Shown: positions 43,755-51,810 of the stretch, piece after piece | How the letters are laid out: each line of letters starts with the position of its first letter | Numbering within the stretch: position 1 is the stretch's first letter | Origin: Actinacidiphila yeochonensis CN732 | GTDB lineage: Bacteria; Actinomycetota; Actinomycetes; Streptomycetales; Streptomycetaceae | Reading direction: 5' to 3' | Assembly (NCBI RefSeq): GCF_000745345.1 | Contig: NZ_JQNR01000005.1 | Span: 3,100,001 to 3,164,000, forward strand | Length of the DNA: 64,000 bases | Notes under the pieces: generated by a model | Told to the model about the DNA's origin: nothing | What the model saw: the letters and a program-made list of their open reading frames with translations, nothing else | Databases searched by the model: none | Program-made: the position numbers and the translations under genes

Positions 43755-43771
43755 GTAGAGTCGGTCTCTAC
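43755..43771 (+). promoter_or_regulatory. Dyad and -10 box upstream of rimP
   Basis: GTAGAG-TCGGT-CTCTAC is a 6-bp dyad containing TAGAGT (43756-43761), a fitting -10 for the rimP-nusA operon 50 bases downstream. The rest of the divergent 371-base spacer 43448-43818 shows no gene. Confidence 0.45.
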
Positions 43772-43818
43772 ACGCGACCTTCCATGACAACAGCAGACGC
43801 GGCCGAGGAGTCACCCGG

Positions 43819-44490
43819 ATGAGCACCACCCAGAGCGAGAGGCTGCGCGCGCTCCTTGAGCCACTGGCCGGCAAGGCCGGCTTGGAGCTGGAGGAGGTCA
43901 AGGTCTCGGCCGCGGGCAGACGCCGCCAGCTCATGGTCGTCGTGGACTCCGACGAGGGCGTGCAGCTCGACACCGTGGCCCAGCTCAGCCGTGACATCTC
44001 CGAGGCGCTGGACGCCGCCGACGCCATGGGCGAGGCGGAGTACGTCCTGGAGGTCACCTCCCCGGGCACCGACCGGCCGCTGACCGAACCGCGCCACTAC
44101 CGCCGCAACACCGGCCGTCTGGTCCGGCTCCAGCTCAAGGAGCGCGGCGAGCTGATCGCGCGGATCATTGCGGTGGACGAGACCGGTCTGGAGCTGGAGG
44201 TCCCCGGCGTCAAGGGCCGTCGGCCCAAGCCGGCCCGCGCGGACTTCGCCGAGATCGACCGGGCCCGGGTCGAGGTCGAGTTCAACCGCCGAGCCGACGC
44301 CGACGGCGGGGCTGACGGCACGGACGGCGACCGCGCCGAGGACCTGGACGGCCTGGACGACACCGAGGGTCCTGACGACTTCGACGACGACGCCGAAGAC
44401 ACCGACGACATGGACGACGACCCCGAGGACGGGGACGCGGCCGAGCACACCGCAGGCCGCCAGCGCGGCGAGAGCACCGAGGAGGCGTAG
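43819..44490 (+). CDS. rimP: Ribosome maturation factor RimP
   Basis: 223 residues. The two-domain RimP core (residues ~5-155) shows VVVDSDEGVQLDTVAQLSRD and VTSPGTDRPLTEPRHYRRNTG. It is needed for 30S maturation. The C-terminal ~65 residues are an unusually long Asp/Glu-rich tail absent from enteric RimP but common in streptomycetes. The gene is two bases from nusA, the classical rimP-nusA-infB arrangement. Confidence 0.94.
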   Translation: MSTTQSERLRALLEPLAGKAGLELEEVKVSAAGRRRQLMVVVDSDEGVQLDTVAQLSRDISEALDAADAMGEAEYVLEVTSPGTDRPLTEPRHYRRNTGRLVRLQLKERGELIARIIAVDETGLELEVPGVKGRRPKPARADFAEIDRARVEVEFNRRADADGGADGTDGDRAEDLDGLDDTEGPDDFDDDAEDTDDMDDDPEDGDAAEHTAGRQRGESTEEA

Positions 44491-44492
44491 CC

Positions 44493-45485
44493 ATGGACAT
44501 CGACATGAAGGCCCTGAAGGGCCTGGTCACCGAACGGCAGATCTCGTTCGACCTGCTGGTCGGGGCCATCGAGTCAGCCCTCCTCATCGCATACCACCGG
44601 GAGCCGGGCAGCCACCGGCGGGCCCGGGTGGAACTGGACCGGATCACCGGGCACGTCACCGTGTGGGCGGTCGAGGAGCAGGAGGAGGCGGGCGAGGGCG
44701 GCAAGCCGCGCGAGTTCGACGACACTCCCAGCGGCTTCGGCCGGATCGCCGCGTCAACCGCCAAGCAGGTGATCCTCCAGCGGCTGCGGGACGCCGAGGA
44801 CGACATCACCTTCGGCGAGTACGCCGGCCGCGAGGGCGACATCGTGACGGGCATGGTCCAGCAGGGCAAGGACCCGAAGAACGTGCTGGTCGACATCGGC
44901 AAGCTGGAGGCCCTGCTGCCGGTGCAGGAGCAGGTCCCGGGCGAGGTGTACGGCCACGGTACGCGGCTGCGCGCCTACGTGGTGCGGGTGGCCAAGGGTC
45001 TGCGCGGCCCCCAGGTGACCCTGTCGCGGACCCACCCCAACCTGGTGCGCAAGCTCTTCGCCCTGGAGGTCCCGGAGATCGCCGACGGCTCGGTGGTCAT
45101 CGAGGCGGTGGCCCGCGAGGCCGGCCACCGCACCAAGATCGCGGTGCGCTCCACCCGCGCCGGGCTGAACGCCAAGGGTGCCTGCATCGGCCCGATGGGC
45201 GCCCGGGTGCGGGCCGTGATGGCGGAGCTGAACGGCGAGAAGATCGACATCGTGGACTGGTCGGACGACCCCGCCGAGATGGTCGCGAACGCGCTCTCCC
45301 CGGCCCGGGTCTCGCACGTCGCGGTGGTCGACGCCGCCGCCCGGTCCGCCCGGGTGACGGTGCCGGACTACCAGCTGTCGCTGGCCATCGGCAAGGAGGG
45401 GCAGAACGCCCGCCTCGCCGCCCGGCTGACCGGCTGGCGCATCGACATCCGCCCGGACACCGAGGAGCAGGGCGACCAGGACTGA
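44493..45485 (+). CDS. nusA: Transcription termination/antitermination factor NusA
   Basis: 330 residues. An RNAP-binding N-terminal domain, the S1 domain (GEYAGREGDIVTGMVQQGKD), and two KH domains (GACIGPMGARVRAVMAEL and LAIGKEGQNARLAARLTGW) are all present. It lacks the C-terminal acidic repeats of E. coli NusA, as in other actinobacteria. It modulates pausing and termination. It is followed directly by five 11-bp repeats before ylxR. Confidence 0.96.
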   Translation: MDIDMKALKGLVTERQISFDLLVGAIESALLIAYHREPGSHRRARVELDRITGHVTVWAVEEQEEAGEGGKPREFDDTPSGFGRIAASTAKQVILQRLRDAEDDITFGEYAGREGDIVTGMVQQGKDPKNVLVDIGKLEALLPVQEQVPGEVYGHGTRLRAYVVRVAKGLRGPQVTLSRTHPNLVRKLFALEVPEIADGSVVIEAVAREAGHRTKIAVRSTRAGLNAKGACIGPMGARVRAVMAELNGEKIDIVDWSDDPAEMVANALSPARVSHVAVVDAAARSARVTVPDYQLSLAIGKEGQNARLAARLTGWRIDIRPDTEEQGDQD

Positions 45486-45540
45486 CTTGGTCGTGGCCTG
45501 GTCGGGGCCTGGTCAGGACTTGGTCGCGGCCTGGTCGGGC
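45486..45540 (+). repeat. Five tandem 11-bp repeats after nusA
   Basis: Units starting at 45486, 45497, 45508, 45519 and 45530 share the consensus CYTGGTCGNGG. The array begins at the first base after the nusA stop codon. The remaining spacer up to ylxR (298 bases in all) has no other gene. Confidence 0.8.
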
Positions 45541-45783
45541 CCGGTCGGCCTGCCCGGAGCCCCGCACGATCCGCGTTCGGGCCGGTGCGGCGCGGGCAGG
45601 CGTCAGGCGGAGTCCGAGGGGAACCGGCCGGACGCGGTGGGAAAGGCCGCCGGACCGGCGGCCAGGCCCCCTGTGACACGTCCGTGGCCTCGCTGTGACC
45701 GGCCCGTCATCCAAAGGAAAACGAACATCCGTCCGTTGACCCACTCGAAGGAGTGAGGTCGGCGCGGGGAGGTAGACTTAGCC

Positions 45784-46062
45784 GTGTCTGGTCGGACACT
45801 GACGCCTGCATGCCCGGAGCGAACCTGCATCGGATGCCGTCAGCGCGCGGCCAAGAGCGATCTGCTGCGTGTGGCGGTGATCGAGGGCGCTTGCGTTCCC
45901 GATCTTCGCGGTACGCTGCCCGGTCGGGGTGCGTATCTGCATCCCGCCCTTGCCTGTCTCGACCAGGCGGTCCGCCGCCGGGCGTTCAGCCGGGCCTTCC
46001 GGGGCCCGGTGGAGCCCGACACCGCGGAGTTGCGCCGGTGCGTCGGACAGGCGGCACCGTAA
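45784..46062 (+). CDS. ylxR: YlxR family RNA-binding protein
   Basis: 92 residues from the GTG at 45784. The family motif RTCIGCRQRAAKSDLLRV and the strand-turn GRGAYLHPALACLDQAVRRR are complete. From memory, YlxR (RnpM) binds RNase P RNA in Firmicutes. Start: GGAGG at 45768-45772 is 11 bases upstream, but TAGACT at 45773-45778 ends five bases before the GTG, so leaderless initiation is also possible. It lies between nusA and infB, its standard location. Confidence 0.9.
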   Translation: MSGRTLTPACPERTCIGCRQRAAKSDLLRVAVIEGACVPDLRGTLPGRGAYLHPALACLDQAVRRRAFSRAFRGPVEPDTAELRRCVGQAAP

Positions 46063-46129
46063 GAAGGAAGTACGGCACGGGTCACCGTGCGGTCAGGTAC
46101 CTCGCGAGATGGAAGTAGGTCGAGATTGC

Positions 46130-46162
46130 GATGAGCACTCGATGAGTACGCGATGAGTACGC
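46130..46162 (+). repeat. Three tandem 11-bp repeats in the infB leader
   Basis: GATGAGCACTC (46130), then GATGAGTACGC twice (46141, 46152). They lie 55 bases before the infB start. A GGTCCGG/CCGGACC pair (about 46178-46203) between them and the AAAGGAG can form a 7-bp hairpin near the ribosome-binding site. Confidence 0.7.
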
Positions 46163-46216
46163 CCATGAAGTAGCGACGGTCCGGCGGACGATCACCCCGG
46201 ACCTCAAAGGAGCGAT

Positions 46217-49200
46217 GTGGCTAAGGTCCGGGTATACGAACTCGCCAAGGAGATGGGAGTCGAGAGCAAGGTCGTCATGGCCAAGCTCCAGGAACTCGGC
46301 GAATTCGTCCGTTCGGCGTCCTCGACGATCGAGGCGCCGGTTGTCCGCAAACTGACTGACGCTTTCCAGGGCTCTTCCGGCGGTGCCGGCAAGGGCTCCG
46401 CGAAGCCCTCCGCGCCGCGCAAGGCGGCGCCCTCCCCCGCGGCCGGCCGCGGGGGTGCCCCGACGCCGACCCCGACCCAGGGTGCCTCGGCTCGTCCTGC
46501 TGCCCCGGGCCCGAAGCCGGCCGCCTCTCCGGCGGCTCCGGCCTCGCCCGCCCCGCAGGCCGGCGGCTCCGCGCCGTCGTCCGCCCCGCGTCCCGGCCCG
46601 CGTCCGACGCCGGGCCCGAAGCCGGCCCCGGCGCCTCAGGTGCCCGCGGCCGAGTTCCAGGCCCCGCCGGCCCCGCCCGCCGCGCCGCAGTCCGGCCCGC
46701 GCCCCGGCGGCGCGCCCGGTCCGCGTCCGGGCGGCCGCCCCGCCGCTCCCGGCGGTCAGCGTGACGGCGGTCAGCGTGACGGCGGCCAGCGCGAGCAGCG
46801 TGACGGCGGCCAGCGCGACGGCGGGTCCCGTCCCGGGGCCCGGCCCGCGTCCGGCCAGGGCGGCAGCCCCCGTCCGGGTGCCCCGCGCCCGGCCGGTCCG
46901 CGTCCCGGCAACAACCCCTTCACCTCCGGCGCCACCGGCATGCCGCGTCCTGGCGGGGCTCCCCGTCCGGGCGGCGGCCAGGGCGGAGCGCGTCCCGGTG
47001 CCCCCGGCGCCGGCGCCCCCGTCCGGGTGGCGCGCCGCGTCCCGGCGCCCCCGGCGGCCAGGCCGGCCCCGGTGGTCCGCGTCCCACGCCCGGCGCCATG
47101 CCGCGGCCTCAGGGCGGCGGCCCGCGTCCGAACCCGGGCATGATGCCGCAGCGTCCCTCCAGCGCCCCCGGCGGACGTCCGGGTGGTCCCGGTAGCCGTC
47201 CCGGTGGTCCCGGTGGCCGTCCGGGTGGTCCCGGTGGTCGTCCCGGCGGTGGCGGCGGCGGCTTCGCCGGCCGTCCGGCCGGTCCCGGCGGCGGCCGCTC
47301 CGGCGGCTTCGGCGGTCCCCGTCCCGGCGGCGGCGCCCCGGCGCCGGTGGTGGCGGCGGCTTCGGCCCGCGCCCCGGTGGCTTCGGCGGACGTCCGGGTG
47401 GCCCGGGCGCACGCGGTGGCACGCAGGGTGCCTTCGGCCGCGGTCCGGGCGGACGCCCGGCGCGCGGACGCAAGAGCAAGCGTCAGAGGCGCCAGGAGTA
47501 CGAGGCCATGCAGGCCCCGTCCGTGGGCGGCGTGCTGCTGCCCCGCGGCAACGGCCAGACCGTGCGCCTGTCGCGCGGTGCCTCGCTCACCGACTTCGCC
47601 GAGAAGATCAACGCCAACCCGGCGTCGCTCGTTCAGGTGATGCTGAACCTCGGTGAGATGGTCACGGCCACCCAGTCGGTGTCGGACTCCACCCTGGAGC
47701 TGCTCGCCGGCGAGATGAACTACGTGCTGGAGATCGTCAGCCCGGAGGAGGAGGACCGCGAGCTGCTCGAGTCCTTCGACATCGAGTTCGGCGAGGACGA
47801 GGGCGGCGAGGAGGCCCTGGTCTCCAGGCCGCCGGTGGTCACCGTCATGGGCCACGTCGACCACGGTAAGACCCGCCTGCTCGACGCGATCCGCAAGACC
47901 AACGTCATCGCGGGCGAGGCCGGCGGCATCACCCAGCACATCGGCGCGTACCAGGTGGCGACGGAGGTCAACGGCGAGGACCGCCGCATCACCTTCATCG
48001 ACACCCCGGGTCACGAGGCGTTCACCGCCATGCGTGCCCGCGGTGCGAAGTCGACCGACATCGCGATCCTGGTGGTCGCGGCCAACGACGGCGTGATGCC
48101 GCAGACCGTCGAGGCGCTCAACCACGCCAAGGCGGCCGGCGTGCCGATCGTCGTCGCGGTCAACAAGATCGACGTCGAGGGCGCCGACCCGACCAAGGTG
48201 CGCGGTCAGCTCACCGAATACGGGCTGGTGGCCGAGGAGTACGGCGGCGACACCATGTTCGTCGACATCTCCGCCAAGCAGGGTCTGCACATCGACTCGC
48301 TGCTGGAGGCGGTCATCCTGACCGCCGACGCCTCGCTCGACCTGCGCGCGAACCCCAACCAGGACGCGCAGGGCATCGCGATCGAGGCGCACCTGGACAA
48401 GGGCCGCGGTGCCACCGCGACCGTCCTGGTGCAGCGCGGCACGCTGCGGGTCGGCGAGACGATGGTGGTGGGCGACGCCTACGGCCGCGTCCGCGCCATG
48501 CTCGACGACGCGGGCAACACGGTCGACGAGGCCGGCCCGTCCACCCCGGTCCAGGTGCTCGGCCTGACCAACGTGCCGGGTGCCGGCGACAGCTTCATCG
48601 TCGTCGCCGACGACCGCACGGCCCGGCAGATCGCCGAGAAGCGCGCCGCCCGGGAGCGGAACGCCGCGTTCGCCCGCAAGGGCCGCCGGTTCTCGCTGGA
48701 GAACCTGGACGAGGCGCTCAAGGCCGGCGAGGTGCAGGAACTCAACCTCATCATCAAGGGCGACGCGTCCGGTTCGGTCGAGGCCCTCGAGTCCTCGCTG
48801 CTCCAGCTCGACGTCGGCGAAGAGGTCGACATCCGGGTGCTGCACCGCGGTGTCGGTGCGGTCACGGAGTCCGACATCGACCTGGCGACCGGCTCCGACG
48901 CCATCGTCATCGGCTTCAACGTGCGCGCCGCCGGGCGTGCCACGCAGATGGCCGAGCGCGAGGGTGTGGACGTCCGCTACTACTCGGTGATCTACCAGGC
49001 CATCGAGGAGATCGAAGCGGCGCTGAAGGGCCTGCTGAAGCCGGAGTACGAGGAGGTGGAGCTCGGCACCGCCGAGATCCGCGAGGTCTTCCGCTCCTCC
49101 AAGCTCGGCAACATCGCCGGTGTCCTGATCCGCTCCGGCGAGGTGCGGCGCAACACCAAGGCGCGGCTGCTGCGCGACGGCAAGGTCGTGGCGGAGAACC

Positions 49201-49349
49201 TCAACATCGAGGGTCTGCGCCGCTTCAAGGACGACGTCACCGAGATTCGCGAGGGTTACGAGGGCGGTATCAACCTCGGCAACTACAACGACATCAAGGT
49301 CGACGACGTCATCGCCACCTACGAGATGCGGGAGAAGCCGCGCGGCTGA
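46217..49349 (+). CDS. infB: Translation initiation factor IF-2 (two frame breaks in the low-complexity region as given)
   Basis: If repaired, ~1044 residues, the normal streptomycete size. The N-terminal IF2N module starts MAKVRVYELAKEMGVESKVV from the GTG at 46217. A ~350-residue Gly/Pro/Arg-rich region follows, then a second IF2N-like module (LTDFAEKINANPASLVQVML) and the GTPase domain (GHVDHGKT, DTPGHEAF, NKID, SAK) and C-terminal domains. The frame slips back by one at the CCCCC at 47016-47020 and again at CCCCGG 47336-47341. As given, one frame ends at 47143, and the core is open from an ATG at 47508. An essential gene, so sequence error is the likely cause. Confidence 0.92.
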
Positions 49350-49364
49350 TCCCACGCACGGTGA

Positions 49365-49405
49365 CCGGGGCCGATCGGCGGAGAAAATCCGTCGATCGGC
49401 CCCGG
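49365..49405 (+). terminator. Strong terminator after infB
   Basis: A 13-bp outer stem (49365-49377 with 49393-49405), one G-U, then a 4-bp inner stem and a GAAAA loop: about 18 pairs. Begins 15 bases after the infB stop. Confidence 0.85.
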
Positions 49406-49414
49406 CCGCGCCTG

Positions 49415-49420
49415 TACCGT
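49415..49420 (+). promoter_or_regulatory. -10 box just upstream of ylxP
   Basis: TACCGT followed by seven bases to the ylxP ATG (49428). With a terminator directly upstream and no SD, this suggests a separate promoter and leaderless mRNA. The -35 would fall in the terminator stem and is not clear. Confidence 0.4.
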
Positions 49421-49427
49421 CGATCAC

Positions 49428-49721
49428 ATGTATGCGGGTACTTTGCGCTTCGACCTGCTCCTCGGTGACGTACGGTCGTTGAAGGAGAAGAGGTCCGTCG
49501 TCCGCCCCATCGTCGCCGAGCTGAGGCGGAAGTTCGCCGTCAGCGCGGCCGAGACGGGGGAGCAGAACCTCTACCGCAGGGCCGAGATAGGCGTGGCGGT
49601 CGTCTCCGGCGACCTCGCGCACCTCAAGGACGTGCTCGACCAGTGCGAACGGTGGATGGTCGGCCGTCCCGAGATCGAACTGCTGTCCGCCCGGCAGCGC
49701 GTCCACAGTGACGACGACTGA
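49428..49721 (+). CDS. ylxP: DUF503 / YlxP family protein
   Basis: 97 residues. The family signature LRFDLLLGDVRSLKEKRSVV at the N-terminus and LYRRAEIGVAVVSGDLAHLK are complete. It is a small ferredoxin-like fold protein found between infB and rbfA in many bacteria and of undefined role in ribosome assembly. There is no SD before the ATG; see the adjacent -10 box. Confidence 0.92.
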   Translation: MYAGTLRFDLLLGDVRSLKEKRSVVRPIVAELRRKFAVSAAETGEQNLYRRAEIGVAVVSGDLAHLKDVLDQCERWMVGRPEIELLSARQRVHSDDD

Positions 49722-49781
49722 CCGGGCGGGGTGCCCGCGCCGCGTGGCGGCCGGGCGAGCGGCGTACGCCACGCGCCGAGT

Positions 49782-49820
49782 ACGAAAAGTACGCAGGATA
49801 TAAAGAGCACGAAAAGTACG
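49782..49820 (+). repeat. Direct repeat in an AT-rich rbfA leader
   Basis: ACGAAAAGTACG occurs at 49782-49793 and 49809-49820 in a purine-rich stretch (49775-49845) that is strikingly AT-rich for this genome. The SD-like AGAGGGAAGAAG follows before the rbfA ATG at 49846. Confidence 0.65.
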
Positions 49821-49845
49821 AACAGTACACAGAGGGAAGAAGACG

Positions 49846-50373
49846 ATGACCGACACCGCGCGGGCGCGCAAGCTGGCGGACCGCATCCGGGTTGTGGTCG
49901 CGGAGACGCTTCAGCGGCGGATCAAGGATCCGCGGCTGGGCTATGTGACGATCACTGACACCCGGGTCACCGGCGACCTGCGGGAGGCGACGGTCTTCTA
50001 CACCGTCTACGGCGACGACGAGGAGCGGGCCGCGTCCGCCGCGGCTCTGGAGAGCGCCAAGGGCGTCCTCCGCTCCGAGGTCGGCCGGCAGACCGGGGTG
50101 CGGTTCACCCCGACCCTGGCGTTCGTCGCCGACGCGCTGCCCGACAACGCCCGCACCATCGACGACCTGCTCGCCAAGGCCCGGGCGGCCGACGAGGAGG
50201 TCCGCAAGGTCGCCACCGACGCCCAGTACGCCGGTGACGCCGACCCGTACCGCAAACCGTCCGAGGACGACGAGGGCGACGAGGACGCGGACGCGTTCGA
50301 CGGTGCCGACACCGGCGAGGGCCGGAACGCCGAGGACGCGCCCCGTACCGGTGGGGACGAGCCCACCGCATGA
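49846..50373 (+). CDS. rbfA: 30S ribosome-binding factor RbfA
   Basis: 175 residues. The KH-like core (~1-120) has RKLADRIRVVVAETLQRRI, KDPRLGYVTITDTRVTGDLR and VRFTPTLAFVADALPDNART. It matures the 16S rRNA 5' end region of the 30S. The C-terminal ~45 residues are a disordered acidic tail. The stop overlaps the truB start (ATGA), so truB is translationally coupled. Its unusual leader may carry temperature or growth control; in E. coli RbfA is a cold-shock protein. Confidence 0.95.
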   Translation: MTDTARARKLADRIRVVVAETLQRRIKDPRLGYVTITDTRVTGDLREATVFYTVYGDDEERAASAAALESAKGVLRSEVGRQTGVRFTPTLAFVADALPDNARTIDDLLAKARAADEEVRKVATDAQYAGDADPYRKPSEDDEGDEDADAFDGADTGEGRNAEDAPRTGGDEPTA

Positions 50374-51335
50374 GCGAGGCAGCAGGAAGCGGCCCGGCGC
50401 CGGGCCGCCCCTCCGGCGCGGCCGGCGCACGGCCCGCTCGTACCCCGAGGCCGCCGGCGCCGTCCGGCCTGGTCATCGTCGACAAGCCCGCGGGCCTCAC
50501 CTCGCACGGTGTGGTGGCCCGGGTCCGGCGGCTGGCCGGCACCCGCCGGGTGGGCCACGCCGGCACCCTCGACCCGATGGCGACCGGAGTGCTCGTCGTC
50601 GGCGTCGAGAAGGCCACCCGGCTCCTCGGCCACCTCGCGCTGACCGAGAAGGAGTACACGGCGACCATCCGGCTCGGCCAGTCCACGGTGACCGATGACG
50701 CCGAGGGCGAGGTGACCGCCGCCGCACCGGCCACCGGAGTGGCCCGCGAGGCCGTGGACGCCGGCGTCGCCGCGCTCACCGGCCCGATCCTCCAGGTGCC
50801 GTCCAAGGTCAGCGCCATCAAGGTGGGCGGGGTGCGCTCCTACACCCGGGTGCGCGAGGGCGAGGAGTTCGAACTGGCCGCCCGCCCGGTGACCGTCCAC
50901 TCCTTCACGGTGCACGCCCTGCGCGAGCCTGCCGACGTACCCGGCGTCCTCGATCTCGACGTCACCGTGGTCTGCTCCTCCGGAACGTACATCCGGGCCC
51001 TGGCCAGGGACCTGGGCGCCGGCCTGGGGGCCGGCGGCCACCTCACCGCGCTGCGGCGCACCCGGGTCGGCCCCTACGCGCTGCCCGCCGCACGGACGCT
51101 GGAGCAGCTGGAGGAGTCCTTCGCGGTCCAGCCGATCGAGGAGGCGGCCGCGGCGGCGTTCCCCCGCTGGGACGTGGACGTCGACCAGGCACGGCTGCTC
51201 GGCAACGGCGTGCGGATCGCCGCCCCGGCGCTCGGCGAGGGCCCGCACGCCGCCTTCGGGCCGGACGGGCGACTGCTCGCCCTGGTCGAGGAGAAGAGCG
51301 GCCAGGCCAGGATCGTGGCCGGCTTCGCCTCCTGA
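50370..51335 (+). CDS. truB: tRNA pseudouridine(55) synthase
   Basis: 321 residues. The catalytic Asp is in GHAGTLDPMATGVLVVGV. IVDKPAGLTSH at the start of the core, SAIKVGGVRSYTRVREGE, and SSGTYIRALARDLGAGLG are the other TruB motifs. It makes pseudouridine 55 in the T-loop of tRNAs. The N-terminal ~30 residues are an Ala/Pro/Arg-rich extension. It overlaps rbfA by ATGA. Confidence 0.95.
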   Translation: MSEAAGSGPAPGRPSGAAGARPARTPRPPAPSGLVIVDKPAGLTSHGVVARVRRLAGTRRVGHAGTLDPMATGVLVVGVEKATRLLGHLALTEKEYTATIRLGQSTVTDDAEGEVTAAAPATGVAREAVDAGVAALTGPILQVPSKVSAIKVGGVRSYTRVREGEEFELAARPVTVHSFTVHALREPADVPGVLDLDVTVVCSSGTYIRALARDLGAGLGAGGHLTALRRTRVGPYALPAARTLEQLEESFAVQPIEEAAAAAFPRWDVDVDQARLLGNGVRIAAPALGEGPHAAFGPDGRLLALVEEKSGQARIVAGFAS

Positions 51336-51480
51336 GGGCTCACCGGGCTCACAGGGCCCACCCCTGGCCCGCCTGATCCCGGCTGGTGCTGCCCGGTCCG
51401 GCCGCGAGGGATGCGGCCGGGGCCCTTCGGGTCCTTCCGTGAGCCGGACGGGCCGCTCAGGGACCTTTCACCGGCCGGGC

Positions 51481-51533
51481 CGGGCCTCCGTGCCCCCGTC
51501 CCGGCGCGACGGGCCTCCGTGCCCCGTCCCGGC
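51481..51533 (+). repeat. Two near-identical 24-25 bp direct repeats after truB
   Basis: CGGGCCTCCGTGCCCC(C)GTCCCGGC occurs at 51481-51505 and 51510-51533, the copies differing by one C in the C-run. They lie in the truB-leader-peptide spacer. Confidence 0.7.
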
Positions 51534-51565
51534 CGCGCTGGTCCGCCGGGACGGACCGGCCGGCT

Positions 51566-51630
51566 CTGTCCGTGAGACAGGTTTGACGCCACTCGTGCCT
51601 CCCGCTTATACGTGTATGCGACACGCTTAT
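51566..51630 (+). promoter_or_regulatory. Promoter and candidate operator for the leader peptide / sulfur transporter
   Basis: TTGACG (51583-51588), 18 bases, TATACG (51607-51612): one of the best vegetative-type promoters in the window. A CTGTC-CGTGA-GACAG dyad (51566-51580) touches the -35. CGCTTAT is repeated at 51603 and 51624, 21 bases or two helical turns apart, on either side of the likely start point. Confidence 0.65.
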
Positions 51631-51672
51631 GGATGCGTGGCTCAGCCGACCGGACAAGGAGGGATCGATCCG

Positions 51673-51744
51673 ATGTACCGACCGCTCCTTCTCGTCCGCC
51701 GGCGCGTCGTGGACCTCGTGCGGATCACCGCCAGCGGCTGTTGA
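51673..51744 (+). CDS. Putative sulfur/cysteine-responsive leader peptide
   Basis: 23 codons, MYRPLLLVRRRVVDLVRITA then SGC and stop, preceded by AAGGAGG (51656-51662). The pattern of a basic run, a V-D-L-x-R core and a terminal Cys matches, from memory, the short leader peptides found ahead of streptomycete sulfur-assimilation genes. It lies 66 bases before a YeeE/YedE sulfur transporter. Ribosome behaviour at the final Cys codon is the likely sensing step; this is inference. Confidence 0.7.
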   Translation: MYRPLLLVRRRVVDLVRITASGC

Positions 51745-51810
51745 CGCCCGTCGGCGTCCTCAGCTCCTGACCTCTGCCCGTCCCTGCGATCTCCGCGGAG
51801 AAGCTTCCCC

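Noticed and set aside
45486..46162. Short repeat arrays considered as CRISPR
   Set aside because: Units are 11 bp, head-to-tail without spacers, and no cas genes are present.
47016..47341. Programmed ribosomal frameshifting in infB
   Set aside because: No X-XXY-YYZ slippery heptamer with downstream structure, two shifts would be needed, and five other breaks of the same sense occur in unrelated genes.
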